From the NCBI GenBank assembly GCA_002435585.1, contig DJDY01000029.1, forward strand, positions 1 to 14,648: DNA of 14,648 bases, read 5' to 3'. The number at the start of each line of letters is the position of its first letter. The first letter of the stretch is position 1. The notes below the pieces were generated by a model, which was not told where the DNA came from, did not search any database, and saw only the letters and a list, made by a program, of their open reading frames with translations. Of the stretch, positions 1 to 6,729 are shown one piece after another. This DNA comes from Lachnospira sp. UBA5912. Lineage in GTDB: Bacteria > Bacillota > Clostridia > Lachnospirales > Lachnospiraceae. The position numbers and the translations under genes are program-made.

Positions 1-33
1 CGACAGCCTTTCAGTTCCTTATATCGTCCGTTC

Positions 34-49
34 GTCAACTTACGTTGAC
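34..49. repeat. Palindrome GTCAAC-TTAC-GTTGAC in the left repeat
   Basis: Perfect 6-bp arms (34-39 and 44-49) surround a 4-base spacer. As minus-strand RNA it would be a hairpin with a GUAA (GNRA-type) tetraloop, about 20 nt after the stop codon of the PocR/MCP gene. There is no U-run after it, so it does not look like an intrinsic terminator. The right-hand repeat has the matching first arm GTCAAC at 14637-14642, followed by GTTAGT, and the window stops before a second arm could be confirmed. Confidence 0.6.
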
Positions 50-69
50 TTCACTAAACAACAATATTT
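38..69 (-). repeat. Left copy of 32-nt inverted repeat bracketing the window
   Basis: Positions 38-69 match the reverse complement of 14617-14648 at 30 of 32 bases; the mismatches are at 41 and 50. The shared core includes CACTAAACAACAATATTT. Read on the minus strand, this copy overlaps the last two bases of the PocR/MCP stop codon and then runs into the intergenic sequence, so it is mostly non-coding here. In the right-hand copy the same bases encode the last residues of another gene in a different frame, so the conservation is at DNA or RNA level rather than protein level. It may be a dispersed repeat or a recombination site. Confidence 0.85.
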
Positions 70-844
70 ATTCTTTATCCAAAGCCGTAATTGTCTGTGT
101 AACTTCATTAATAGCCTTTTTGATATCAGAACTTACTTCACCCATACCACGGGCTAGCTTCTGTACCTCAACGGCAACAACAGCGAATCCCTTACCAGCA
201 TCGCCAGCTCTTGCAGCTTCGATAGATGCATTAAGGGCAAGTATATTCTGACGTTTGCTGAAACCATCAATCTGTTTAACTTTATCATTGGCTGTCTGCA
301 GTTGTTCAGCAGCATTGCTTATGCCAGTTTTTAATTCAGAAAGAATATGTGAATTCTGGTAAGAAGTATAGCTGGCACGTACAAACATATTAATAACATC
401 GCCAAGAAGGTCAGCAGATGCGTGGATTTCATCCTTTGTTCTGACATTAACTTTCTTAAGAGCTGCTATGTACTTATCTTCGTCAATTCCAAGCTCTCTT
501 GCAGTAGCCCTAAACTTATCTTCATCAGGATCTTCAGGAAGAACCTGACCACCTATTATGCTTCCAAGGACAGTACCATCGTCGAGAGTTATTGGGATAC
601 CAAAGTCAACAAGTCCGGCGTGGCATGGATATACACCATGACCTTCACGGTCACATTTTTCACAACGTCTTTTACCTTCTGGACATCCTCTTGTAAGGTC
701 AATACAGAATTCGGTAAAGTTATAGCAGTCGCTTATATACTCACCATCAGAACCAACAGCTACTGTAGCAAGTCCTGTACTTTTAGCCCAGTTAGACATA
801 ATCTGTTCAAATTTTTTCATATCGCAAAAATCTTGTATTTTCAT
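68..844 (-). CDS. Soluble PocR-domain sensor with short MCP signalling domain
   Basis: A 258-aa protein with no membrane segment or signal peptide. Residues about 5-157 look like a PocR ligand-binding domain: a cysteine-rich stretch (C54, C61, C64) precedes [14 protein letters not shown] (C74, H75), and GSIIGGQVL follows. Residues about 165-250 carry the methyl-accepting chemotaxis hairpin tip, with [15 protein letters not shown] at 200-214 and [15 protein letters not shown] after it. The MCP part is far shorter than in a full receptor, and no HAMP domain or transmembrane helix is present, so it would signal from the cytoplasm. The start is supported by GGAGG nine bases upstream on the minus strand. 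In PocR of Salmonella this domain senses a small diol; the ligand here is unknown. No che genes are nearby. It is transcribed away from hcp. Confidence 0.88.
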   Translation of the reverse strand: MKIQDFCDMKKFEQIMSNWAKSTGLATVAVGSDGEYISDCYNFTEFCIDLTRGCPEGKRRCEKCDREGHGVYPCHAGLVDFGIPITLDDGTVLGSIIGGQVLPEDPDEDKFRATARELGIDEDKYIAALKKVNVRTKDEIHASADLLGDVINMFVRASYTSYQNSHILSELKTGISNAAEQLQTANDKVKQIDGFSKRQNILALNASIEAARAGDAGKGFAVVAVEVQKLARGMGEVSSDIKKAINEVTQTITALDKE

Positions 845-912
845 AAAACAACACCTCCAGTTGTATTGTATAATTTAAAAAAATAATAGGTATGCCAGAG
901 GTATAAAAAATC

Positions 913-943
913 GCTTCCATAATATAAAAGTGTGGAAGCTTTT
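913..943. terminator. Hairpin in the leader of the PocR/MCP gene
   Basis: GCTTCCA (913-919) pairs perfectly with TGGAAGC (933-939), and the stem extends by a U-G and an A-U pair. On the plus strand it is followed by TTTT; on the minus strand by GATTTTTT. It therefore resembles a bidirectional intrinsic terminator, but no plus-strand gene precedes it. On the minus strand it lies 69-99 nt upstream of the PocR/MCP start, where it could act as a leader attenuator if transcription starts further upstream. It might instead be a protein-binding palindrome. Confidence 0.45.
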
Positions 944-1062
944 CTAAAATATATATAAATATAAAGATACTGAAATTATCTATAAAGTATCAATAATAGA
1001 TAAGTAAGAATACGCTCTGACATTCATATATTGGTTAAAAGAAAATACCAGTATTGTTAATG

Positions 1063-1114
1063 AAAATTAATTCAGCATATATTGTTAAAATATATATAAG
1101 AATTAATTTTTTTT
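1063..1114 (+). terminator. A/T-only terminator-like hairpin without an upstream gene
   Basis: AAAATTAATTC (1063-1073) pairs perfectly over 11 bp with GAATTAATTTT (1100-1110), and a nested 7-bp stem (1077-1083 with 1089-1095) fills the loop. T residues run to 1114. The stem has almost no G or C, so it would be weak. Its role is unclear because no plus-strand gene lies just before it. Confidence 0.35.
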
Positions 1115-1151
1115 AATTATACAATTATATCGTCAGATTTTCTAGTATAAT

Positions 1152-1178
1152 TTATAAGAAATATAAGAAATATAAGAA
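1152..1178. repeat. Three tandem 9-nt units (ATATAAGAA)
   Basis: Units at 1152-1160 (with T in place of the first A), 1161-1169 and 1170-1178. It is a short low-complexity tandem repeat lying 83 nt upstream of the palindrome in the hcp promoter. Confidence 0.6.
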
Positions 1179-1260
1179 AAATCACTGAAAAATAATCAAT
1201 GTATAGCAATCAGATTTAGTATGGATAAAGTTATATTAAAATTAATTAAAATATAAAAAT

Positions 1261-1302
1261 GTTGTATTTACAACGGAAAATATAATGCAGTATTCATATA
1301 AT
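1261..1302 (+). promoter_or_regulatory. Probable hcp promoter with CRP/FNR-type operator
   Basis: A perfect palindrome GTTGTA-TT-TACAAC lies at 1261-1274 and a consensus TATAAT at 1297-1302. No good -35 box stands at the right distance from that -10 box. If transcription starts about seven bases after it, near 1309, the palindrome centre (1267.5) falls at about -41.5, the usual place for a class II activator of the CRP/FNR family. hcp genes in many anaerobes are controlled by the CRP/FNR-family protein HcpR, which would fit. A second TATAAT at 1281-1286 would instead place the palindrome within the promoter, as for a repressor. Confidence 0.5.
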
Positions 1303-1396
1303 AGGTGCATACAAAGGATTGATTTATTCAAGCCGTTATTCATCAGATAAAATGAAAAAGATAGATATATAAAATAAATATGAAGGAGAAAATATA

Positions 1397-3004
1397 ATGG
1401 ATAATAAAATGTTTTGTTTTCAGTGTGAACAGACAGCAGGGTGTTCAGGCTGTACAGGAAATGCCGGTGTCTGCGGAAAGGATGCAGCAGTTGCAGCGCT
1501 TCAGGATGAACTTACAGGTGCGCTTATAGGACTTGCAAAGGCGTGCGGAAGCAATCCTAAGACAGAGAATACAGACAGAATAATAATAGAAGGACTATTT
1601 ACAACAATAACTAATGTTAACTTTAATAGTAAAACTCTTAAAGATATGATAGACAGGGTTCATAAGGAGAAAAACATTATATCGCCAGACTGTAGTGTAT
1701 GCCAGTCAAAATGTGGTAATACAGATGATTATGATGTTAATAACATATGGAACGCCGATGAAGATATACGTTCACTTAAGTCACTTATACTTTTTGGTAT
1801 AAGAGGAATGGCTGCTTATGCATATCACGCAATGGTACTGGGATATACAGATGATGAGGTTAATAACTTTTTCTACAAGGCATTATCAATCATAAGCTAT
1901 GATATGGATATGGAGCAGCTTTTGCCAGTTGTGCTTGAGGTTGGAGAAGTTAATCTTAAATGTATGGAGCTTCTTGATAAAGCCAATACAACAAGCTACG
2001 GTATACCATCGCCCATAAAGGTTTCACTTAGTGTTGAAGAAGGACCATTTATAGTAGTAACAGGGCATGATTTAAAAGATCTTCATATGTTACTTGAACA
2101 GACTAAGGACAAGGGAATTAATATATATACACATGGAGAAATGTTACCAGCGCATGCTTATCCTGAATTGAATAAGTATTCACATCTTAAAGGAAACTTT
2201 GGAACAGCATGGCAGAACCAGCAGAAGGAATTCGATAATATTCCGGGTGCAATATTATATACAACTAACTGTCTTATGCCAGTTAAGAAAAGCTATGCAG
2301 ACAGAGTATTCACAACAGAGGTGGTATCTTATCCTGAAATGGTTCATATTGATGAAAGAAAAGATGGAACAAAGGATTTTACACCTGTTATCAATAAAGC
2401 ACTAGAGCTTGGCGGATATAAGCAAAGACAGGAAAGAACGGGTATCAATGGTGGCAGTTATGTTATGACTGGTTTCGGACATGGAACAGTTCTTTCGGTA
2501 GCTGGTAAAGTGATAGAAGGAGTTAAGAATAAAGATATAAGCCATTTCTTCCTTGTTGGAGGCTGTGATGGTGCAAGACCAGGTAGAAATTACTATACAG
2601 AATTCGTAAAACAGACACCAAAGGATTCTATTATACTTACTCTTGCGTGTGGAAAGTACAGATTTAATGACCTTGATTTAGGACAGATAGACGGACTTCC
2701 AAGAATAATGGATATGGGACAGTGTAATGATGCATACAGTGCCATAAAGGTTGCTATGGCTTTAGCAGAAGCATTTGACTGTGAAGTAAACGAGCTTCCG
2801 CTGTCTATGGTACTTTCCTGGTATGAACAGAAAGCGGTCTGTATTCTTCTTACACTTCTTTACCTTGGGATAAAGAATATATATTTGGGACCAACACTTC
2901 CAGCCTTTATATCTCCTAATGTGCTTGATTTTCTTGTAAAGAATTATAATATCTTGCCTATAAGCACACCAGAAGAGGATTTAGCAAAGATACTTGGAAG
3001 ATAA
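1397..3004 (+). CDS. hcp: Hybrid cluster protein (hydroxylamine reductase)
   Basis: A 535-aa cytoplasmic iron-sulfur enzyme. The family reduces hydroxylamine in vitro and is linked in cells to nitric oxide and nitrosative stress. The N-terminal cluster cysteines are C7, C10, C19 and C26 (CX2C-X8-C-X6-C), closer to the short spacing of anaerobe-type enzymes than to the long spacing of E. coli Hcp. Candidate ligands of the hybrid Fe-S-O cluster are all present in family order: H224 (TGHD), E248 (HGEM), C292 (TTNC), C390 (GGCDGARPGRNYY, the persulfide position), C418 (LACGKYRFN), C443 (GQCNDAYS) and E477 with K479 (WYEQKA). Length is normal for the class. A GGAG lies about nine bases before the ATG. 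It is monocistronic, ended by two terminators, and no hcr reductase gene is adjacent. Confidence 0.97.
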   Translation: MDNKMFCFQCEQTAGCSGCTGNAGVCGKDAAVAALQDELTGALIGLAKACGSNPKTENTDRIIIEGLFTTITNVNFNSKTLKDMIDRVHKEKNIISPDCSVCQSKCGNTDDYDVNNIWNADEDIRSLKSLILFGIRGMAAYAYHAMVLGYTDDEVNNFFYKALSIISYDMDMEQLLPVVLEVGEVNLKCMELLDKANTTSYGIPSPIKVSLSVEEGPFIVVTGHDLKDLHMLLEQTKDKGINIYTHGEMLPAHAYPELNKYSHLKGNFGTAWQNQQKEFDNIPGAILYTTNCLMPVKKSYADRVFTTEVVSYPEMVHIDERKDGTKDFTPVINKALELGGYKQRQERTGINGGSYVMTGFGHGTVLSVAGKVIEGVKNKDISHFFLVGGCDGARPGRNYYTEFVKQTPKDSIILTLACGKYRFNDLDLGQIDGLPRIMDMGQCNDAYSAIKVAMALAEAFDCEVNELPLSMVLSWYEQKAVCILLTLLYLGIKNIYLGPTLPAFISPNVLDFLVKNYNILPISTPEEDLAKILGR

Positions 3005-3010
3005 TAAAAG

Positions 3011-3056
3011 CCTGCAGATAATAACGTATGTCAATGTTGTTATCTGCAGGTTTTTT
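3011..3056 (+). terminator. Strong intrinsic terminator after hcp
   Basis: A 15-bp stem (3011-3025 with 3036-3050, one G-U pair) with arms CCTGCAGATAATAAC and GTTGTTATCTGCAGG, a 10-nt loop and six T residues. It starts seven bases after the hcp stop. Confidence 0.93.
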
Positions 3057-3072
3057 GCAGACTGTTTTTTTG

Positions 3073-3096
3073 AAAGCAGTTTTAAGTGCTTTTTTT
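3073..3096 (+). terminator. Second, smaller terminator after hcp
   Basis: AAAGCA (3073-3078) pairs with TGCTTT (3087-3092) around an 8-nt loop and runs into a stretch of T to 3096. It is probably a back-up to the stronger hairpin just upstream. Confidence 0.6.
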
Positions 3097-3282
3097 GTTT
3101 ATTATAAACATATTGCATATTATATTAACAGTTTAGAAAATAAAAATGAAATAAAGTTATGCAATTATTGACCTATTTGGGATATTAACGGATGTAATAA
3201 AATTTTCATAAGAATGTTGGAAAATATTGGAATTACAGTCCATAGTTAGAAGGGCTGCAATTTACATATGAGGGAAAAGTAA

Positions 3283-3966
3283 ATGGACAGCATGCACTAT
3301 GAAGATTTATGTGAAAGAATGAAAAATTATAGAAAAAGACTTGGATTTAACCAGACTGAAATGGGAAAAAAGCTGGGAATATCCCAGGATGATTATTCTA
3401 AACGTGAAAATGGGCATATCATAATTTCGTTTAATAATATGAAATCACTGCAGAAACTGGGAATAGATATAGATGAACTGGTGTGTGGCAGTAAGGATAA
3501 TGTGCATACGGACGACCTTGATATTATAATGGGTGAATATGATGATAAGAGTAAGCCATTTGCTATGAAAATAATCGCAGAGAGCATAATGTATTACCGG
3601 AATGTTGAGATTCTTGATGGAAAAAAGGCTACACGGGATGACATGCTGCTTGATTATATGTTAAAACAGTGGGATGGATTTTCAATGCTGCAATATGTAA
3701 GAACAGTTTTGCATTATTCCCAGGACACTATGTCTGAAAAACTTTATCTGCCAAGAAAAAGGTATCGCAAATACGAAAAGGAACAGGAATATCCAGATGC
3801 AGAGACACTTGTTAATATGTATAATGTGTACAACTGCCGCCCGTCTATGTATCTTAATGTATATGATAGAAGATATTATGCCATGCAGAGGATATGGATA
3901 AGCTTTAATCAGGAACAGAAGGATAAAGTTAAGCAGATGGGATGTGCTGTGAGAAATATATTATGA
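3283..3966 (+). CDS. XRE-family DNA-binding regulator with two HTH regions
   Basis: A 227-aa protein. Residues about 8-66 form a clear Cro/C1-type helix-turn-helix: ERMKNYRKRLGFNQTEMGKKLGISQDDYSKRENG is spread over 11-44, with the usual Q24-T25 and S34-Q35 turn positions. Residues about 135-193 look like a second, diverged copy (VRTVLHYSQDTMSEKL, then RKRYRKYEKEQEYP), in which the K-YEKE segment sits where the recognition-helix exit normally lies. No sensor domain, membrane helix or peptidase motif is visible. AGGG lies eight bases before the chosen ATG; an in-frame ATG three codons later is possible. It is flanked by terminators on both sides, so it is probably transcribed alone. Its target is not shown by the sequence. 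Confidence 0.85.
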   Translation: MDSMHYEDLCERMKNYRKRLGFNQTEMGKKLGISQDDYSKRENGHIIISFNNMKSLQKLGIDIDELVCGSKDNVHTDDLDIIMGEYDDKSKPFAMKIIAESIMYYRNVEILDGKKATRDDMLLDYMLKQWDGFSMLQYVRTVLHYSQDTMSEKLYLPRKRYRKYEKEQEYPDAETLVNMYNVYNCRPSMYLNVYDRRYYAMQRIWISFNQEQKDKVKQMGCAVRNIL

Positions 3967-3979
3967 GCGCGATAGCGCG
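3967..3979. repeat. GC-only hairpin at the regulator stop codon
   Basis: GCGC-GATA-GCGC begins directly after the TGA stop and is followed by a GC-rich stretch (GGGTTCGTGAGTGC) in a very AT-rich setting. It has no T-run of its own. It may be a short interspersed element or part of the 3' end structure ahead of the terminator at 4007. Confidence 0.45.
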
Positions 3980-4006
3980 GGTTCGTGAGTGCAAGGAAAA
4001 AGAATT

Positions 4007-4054
4007 TCCCTGATAAGATCTAAATGTTATAAGAGTCTTGTCAGGGAGATTTTT
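4007..4054 (+). terminator. Intrinsic terminator after the XRE regulator
   Basis: TCCCTGATAAGA (4007-4018) pairs with TCTTGTCAGGGA (4036-4047), with one G-U pair, a 17-nt loop and T residues at 4050-4054. Confidence 0.88.
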
Positions 4055-4202
4055 ATATTAATGAGGTGAATTCTTTGCTCCAGGCGTGAATGCCGTTTTA
4101 TATTTTTTACAATCACATCAAAAATATAGAATCGGTACAAGAAATATGTTAAGATGATATGAAGCAGGATTAATAAGGGATTATTAAGAAACGAGGATTA
4201 TA

Positions 4203-5423
4203 ATGAGAACAGTACAACAACTTTATGATGATAAAAGAGATAAAGTTATTATTGATATAAGAGATAAAGAAGAATATGATAAGGAAACTATGGATTCAGC
4301 TATCCAGTATTTCTGGGAAGATATGATGAATGATCTTAAGCCAGATAATATAAGGGGAAGAGAGAAGTTTCTTAACACATATTCAAAGGAAGTTCCAATA
4401 TATTTGTTATGTTATTCAGGACAGAAAAGTGAAGAGCTTGAAGATACGCTTGAAGATATGGGATATGAGGCATATAGCATAGATGGTGGTTTCGTGGCAT
4501 ATCTTAAGTGGAAGTTTACGAAATATATTGAAGAAGACAAGGATGAAAGCAGTGAAGAAGCCAAAGATCGTGTTAAAGAAATAGAAAGAAGCATAGTTAA
4601 GAAGTTCAGAAAGCCTATATGGAGAAAGTTTACACAGGCACTTAATGAATACGACCTTATACAGGACGGAGATAAGATAGCAGTATGTATATCAGGAGGT
4701 AAAGACTCCATGCTTATGGCAAAGCTTTTCCAGGAACTCAAAAGACATGGAAAGAATAATTTTGAGCTGGTGTTTCTTGTTATGAATCCAGGCTATAATG
4801 AACTTAATTACAATGTTATACTTAACAATGCAAAGCTCTTGGATATACCAATAACAGTGTTTAAAACAGAGATATTTGATACAGTAGTTGATATAACTGA
4901 ATCTCCGTGTTATCTGTGTGCAAGAATGAGAAGAGGATATCTTTACAGCAAAGCTAAGGAGTTAGGCTGTAACAAGATAGCACTTGGGCATCATTATGAT
5001 GATGTTATAGAAACTATTCTTATGGGTATGCTGTATGGCGCACAGATACAGACAATGATGCCAAAGCTTCATAGCACTAACTTTGAGGGAATGGAACTTA
5101 TAAGACCTATGTATCTTATAAGGGAGGCAGATATTATTCACTGGAAGGATTATAATAATCTCCAGTTTATACAGTGTGCATGTCGTTTTACAGAGGGCTG
5201 TGCATCATGCGGTGGAACAGGAAAGGGCTCAAAGAGGGCAGAGATTAAGCAGCTTATTAAGGATTTAACCAAGGTAAGTCCGTATATTGAGAAGAATATA
5301 TTCAGGAGTGTTGAGAATGTTAATCTTGATACGGTTATTGCATACAAACAGCACGGAGAAAAACATAGCTTCCTTGATACTTATGAGAATAATAAGCCGG
5401 CTATCAGCGATGAAGATAATTAG
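4203..5423 (+). CDS. Rhodanese fused to a TtcA-like PP-loop tRNA sulfurtransferase
   Basis: A 406-aa cytoplasmic two-domain protein. Residues about 1-110 are a rhodanese domain with the active-site loop CYSGQKS; C70 would carry the persulfide. A charged linker (about 110-135) leads to an ATP-pyrophosphatase domain with PP-loop SGGKDS at 164-169, CYLC at 236-239 followed by RMRRG, GHHYDDVIET at 262-271, and a late cysteine group (C325, C327, C333, C336). TtcA enzymes use a CxxC pair plus a third distant cysteine to hold an iron-sulfur cluster and make 2-thiocytidine in tRNA; the layout fits that group. The rhodanese could supply sulfur within the same chain. The start has GAGG upstream. LarE follows after 82 nt. 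The exact tRNA position or other substrate cannot be read from the sequence, so ttcA is not assigned. Confidence 0.9.
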   Translation: MRTVQQLYDDKRDKVIIDIRDKEEYDKETMDSAIQYFWEDMMNDLKPDNIRGREKFLNTYSKEVPIYLLCYSGQKSEELEDTLEDMGYEAYSIDGGFVAYLKWKFTKYIEEDKDESSEEAKDRVKEIERSIVKKFRKPIWRKFTQALNEYDLIQDGDKIAVCISGGKDSMLMAKLFQELKRHGKNNFELVFLVMNPGYNELNYNVILNNAKLLDIPITVFKTEIFDTVVDITESPCYLCARMRRGYLYSKAKELGCNKIALGHHYDDVIETILMGMLYGAQIQTMMPKLHSTNFEGMELIRPMYLIREADIIHWKDYNNLQFIQCACRFTEGCASCGGTGKGSKRAEIKQLIKDLTKVSPYIEKNIFRSVENVNLDTVIAYKQHGEKHSFLDTYENNKPAISDEDN

Positions 5424-5444
5424 TGTGAAAATCATGTTGATATC

Positions 5445-5468
5445 TGATAAAAGTTTATGATAAAAGTT
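5445..5468. repeat. Direct repeat TGATAAAAGTT before larE
   Basis: TGATAAAAGTT occurs at 5445-5455 and 5458-5468, a 13-nt period. It lies 38 nt upstream of the larE GTG start. It may be a local duplication or a protein-binding pair. Confidence 0.55.
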
Positions 5469-5505
5469 AAAGTGTTTATTTATATTTTGGGTAGGAGATA
5501 AAACA

Positions 5506-6333
5506 GTGACAGACAAGAATATAACAAATATTACTAAGAATAAATATGAAGAATTAAAAAGAATTATTAAGGAATGTGGCAAAATAGCCATTGCATTTTC
5601 AGGTGGGGTTGATTCTACATTTCTTACAAAGACTGCACACGATGTACTTGGTGACAATGCAGTTGCTGTGACTATAAGTTCACTTTTTGTTACTGAGGAT
5701 GAACTTGCCAGTGCTAAGAAGTTCTGCGAATATGAGGGCATAAAGCATGTAGTATACAAGGCAGATGTGCTGTCAATACCAGGAATAGATGTCAATCCAC
5801 CAGATAGATGCTATATATGTAAGAAAGCCATATTCACAAACATAGGAAAACTCGTATCAGATATGGAGATAAGTACAGTGGCAGAGGGAACTAATGTGGA
5901 TGACGATGGCGATTACAGACCAGGCATGCGTGCCATAAAAGAACTTGGCGTGAGAAGTCCGTTAAAAGAAGCGGGACTTACTAAGAAAGAGATAAGACAG
6001 TTATCACATATGCTTAATCTTCCAACATGGAATATTCCATCGGCGGCATGTCTTGCATCAAGGCTTGCATATGGTGAGAATATAACGGCTGTAAAGCTGG
6101 ATATGGTATATGAGGCAGAAAAGTATATAAAAAGTCTTGGATTTGGACAGTTCAGGGTAAGGCTTCAGGATAATATTGCCCGTATAGAGCTTTTACCAGA
6201 GGATATAGAACGTTTTATGGATGAGCATATAAGAAGTGATGTTTCGCAGAAGCTTCATAATATAGGCTTTAAGTATGTTTCACTAGACCTTGACGGATAT
6301 AGGACCGGAAGCATGAATGAAGTACTTAAATAA
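5506..6333 (+). CDS. larE: LarE-like ATP-dependent sulfurtransferase
   Basis: A 275-aa protein starting with GTG, eight bases after AGGAG. The family activates a nucleotide-type substrate with ATP and adds sulfur to it; LarE builds the nickel-pincer cofactor of lactate racemase from P2CMN. The PP-loop SGGVDS is at 32-37, RCYIC at 101-105, the family signature DDDGDYRPG at 132-140, AACLASRLAYG at 180-190, and RVRLQDNIARIEL at 217-229. Three cysteines (C102, C105, C182) stand where cluster-binding LarE proteins carry a three-cysteine set, unlike the single sacrificial cysteine of Lactiplantibacillus plantarum LarE. It follows the rhodanese/TtcA-like gene after 82 nt. larA, larB and larC are absent from the window, so its acceptor could be something else. 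Confidence 0.9.
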   Translation: MTDKNITNITKNKYEELKRIIKECGKIAIAFSGGVDSTFLTKTAHDVLGDNAVAVTISSLFVTEDELASAKKFCEYEGIKHVVYKADVLSIPGIDVNPPDRCYICKKAIFTNIGKLVSDMEISTVAEGTNVDDDGDYRPGMRAIKELGVRSPLKEAGLTKKEIRQLSHMLNLPTWNIPSAACLASRLAYGENITAVKLDMVYEAEKYIKSLGFGQFRVRLQDNIARIELLPEDIERFMDEHIRSDVSQKLHNIGFKYVSLDLDGYRTGSMNEVLK

Positions 6334-6392
6334 AATGTGTGCTATAACAATAAAAATAATAACAATAAACTTATAAAAGAAAGGCGGTTAAT

Positions 6393-6578
6393 ATGGCAGT
6401 AGCGCATTATAACTGTGATTATTGTAATAATATGATATATGATGAAGAAATGGAAGAATATATCTGTGATGTAGATATGGATGAGGATGATTATGCAAGA
6501 TTGTTAACATCAGAATACAGGGAATGTCCATATTACCAGAGTAATGATGAATATAAGGTTGTAAGACATCAGATGTAA
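6393..6578 (+). CDS. Four-cysteine mini-protein, DUF6472-like
   Basis: A 61-aa acidic protein with cysteines at C8, C11, C25 and C45. The CDYC pair near the N-terminus and the late ECPYY suggest one zinc-binding or other small metal fold. The layout, ending in DEYKVVRHQM, matches my recollection of the DUF6472 family found in Lachnospiraceae and relatives; I could not check this by search. AAGGCGG stands five bases before the ATG, supporting expression. It sits between larE (59 nt upstream) and the NYN gene (151 nt downstream) in the same direction. No function is known to me. Confidence 0.8.
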   Translation: MAVAHYNCDYCNNMIYDEEMEEYICDVDMDEDDYARLLTSEYRECPYYQSNDEYKVVRHQM

Positions 6579-6729
6579 TAAATCAGCAGCATCCAGGATA
6601 AAACATAATTATCGTAATTTCAGATTATGATAAAATAATCAGAAAATTATTTATAATATTTAGTAAGATTTACTGGCAGATTCTGGGTAAGATATAAAGA
6701 AGACGGAATAAAGAGAGGAGCGATAAAGT

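Larger units (their letters stand above)
845..1396. other. 552-nt AT-rich divergent intergenic region
   Basis: No convincing gene lies between the PocR/MCP start (minus) and hcp (plus). The region holds the minus-strand ribosome binding site, a hairpin at 913-943, a large A/T hairpin at 1063-1114, a 9-nt tandem repeat at 1152-1178, and the probable hcp promoter at 1261-1302. A direct repeat AGGTAT occurs twice at about 888-903. The remainder is low-complexity A/T sequence in which I see nothing specific. Confidence 0.7.

Noticed and set aside
34..69. Integron attC site
   Set aside because: I could not find a matching pair of GTTRRRY and RYYYAAC boxes, and the genes inside are not arranged as single-gene cassettes.
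45..251. Open frame from TTG at 45 and its look-alike at 14459-14641 (-), both beginning MTSLNNNI
   Set aside because: The shared start is only the translation of the inverted 32-nt repeat. Both frames run antisense through well-supported genes.
4075..4132. Promoter for the rhodanese/TtcA-like gene (TTGCTC with TATATT, or TTTACA with TATAGA)
   Set aside because: The boxes are weak or wrongly spaced in this AT-rich stretch, so no single choice is supported.
5265..5795. 176-codon minus-strand frame overlapping the sulfurtransferase pair
   Set aside because: It lies antisense to two clear genes and their spacer, with no family motif seen.
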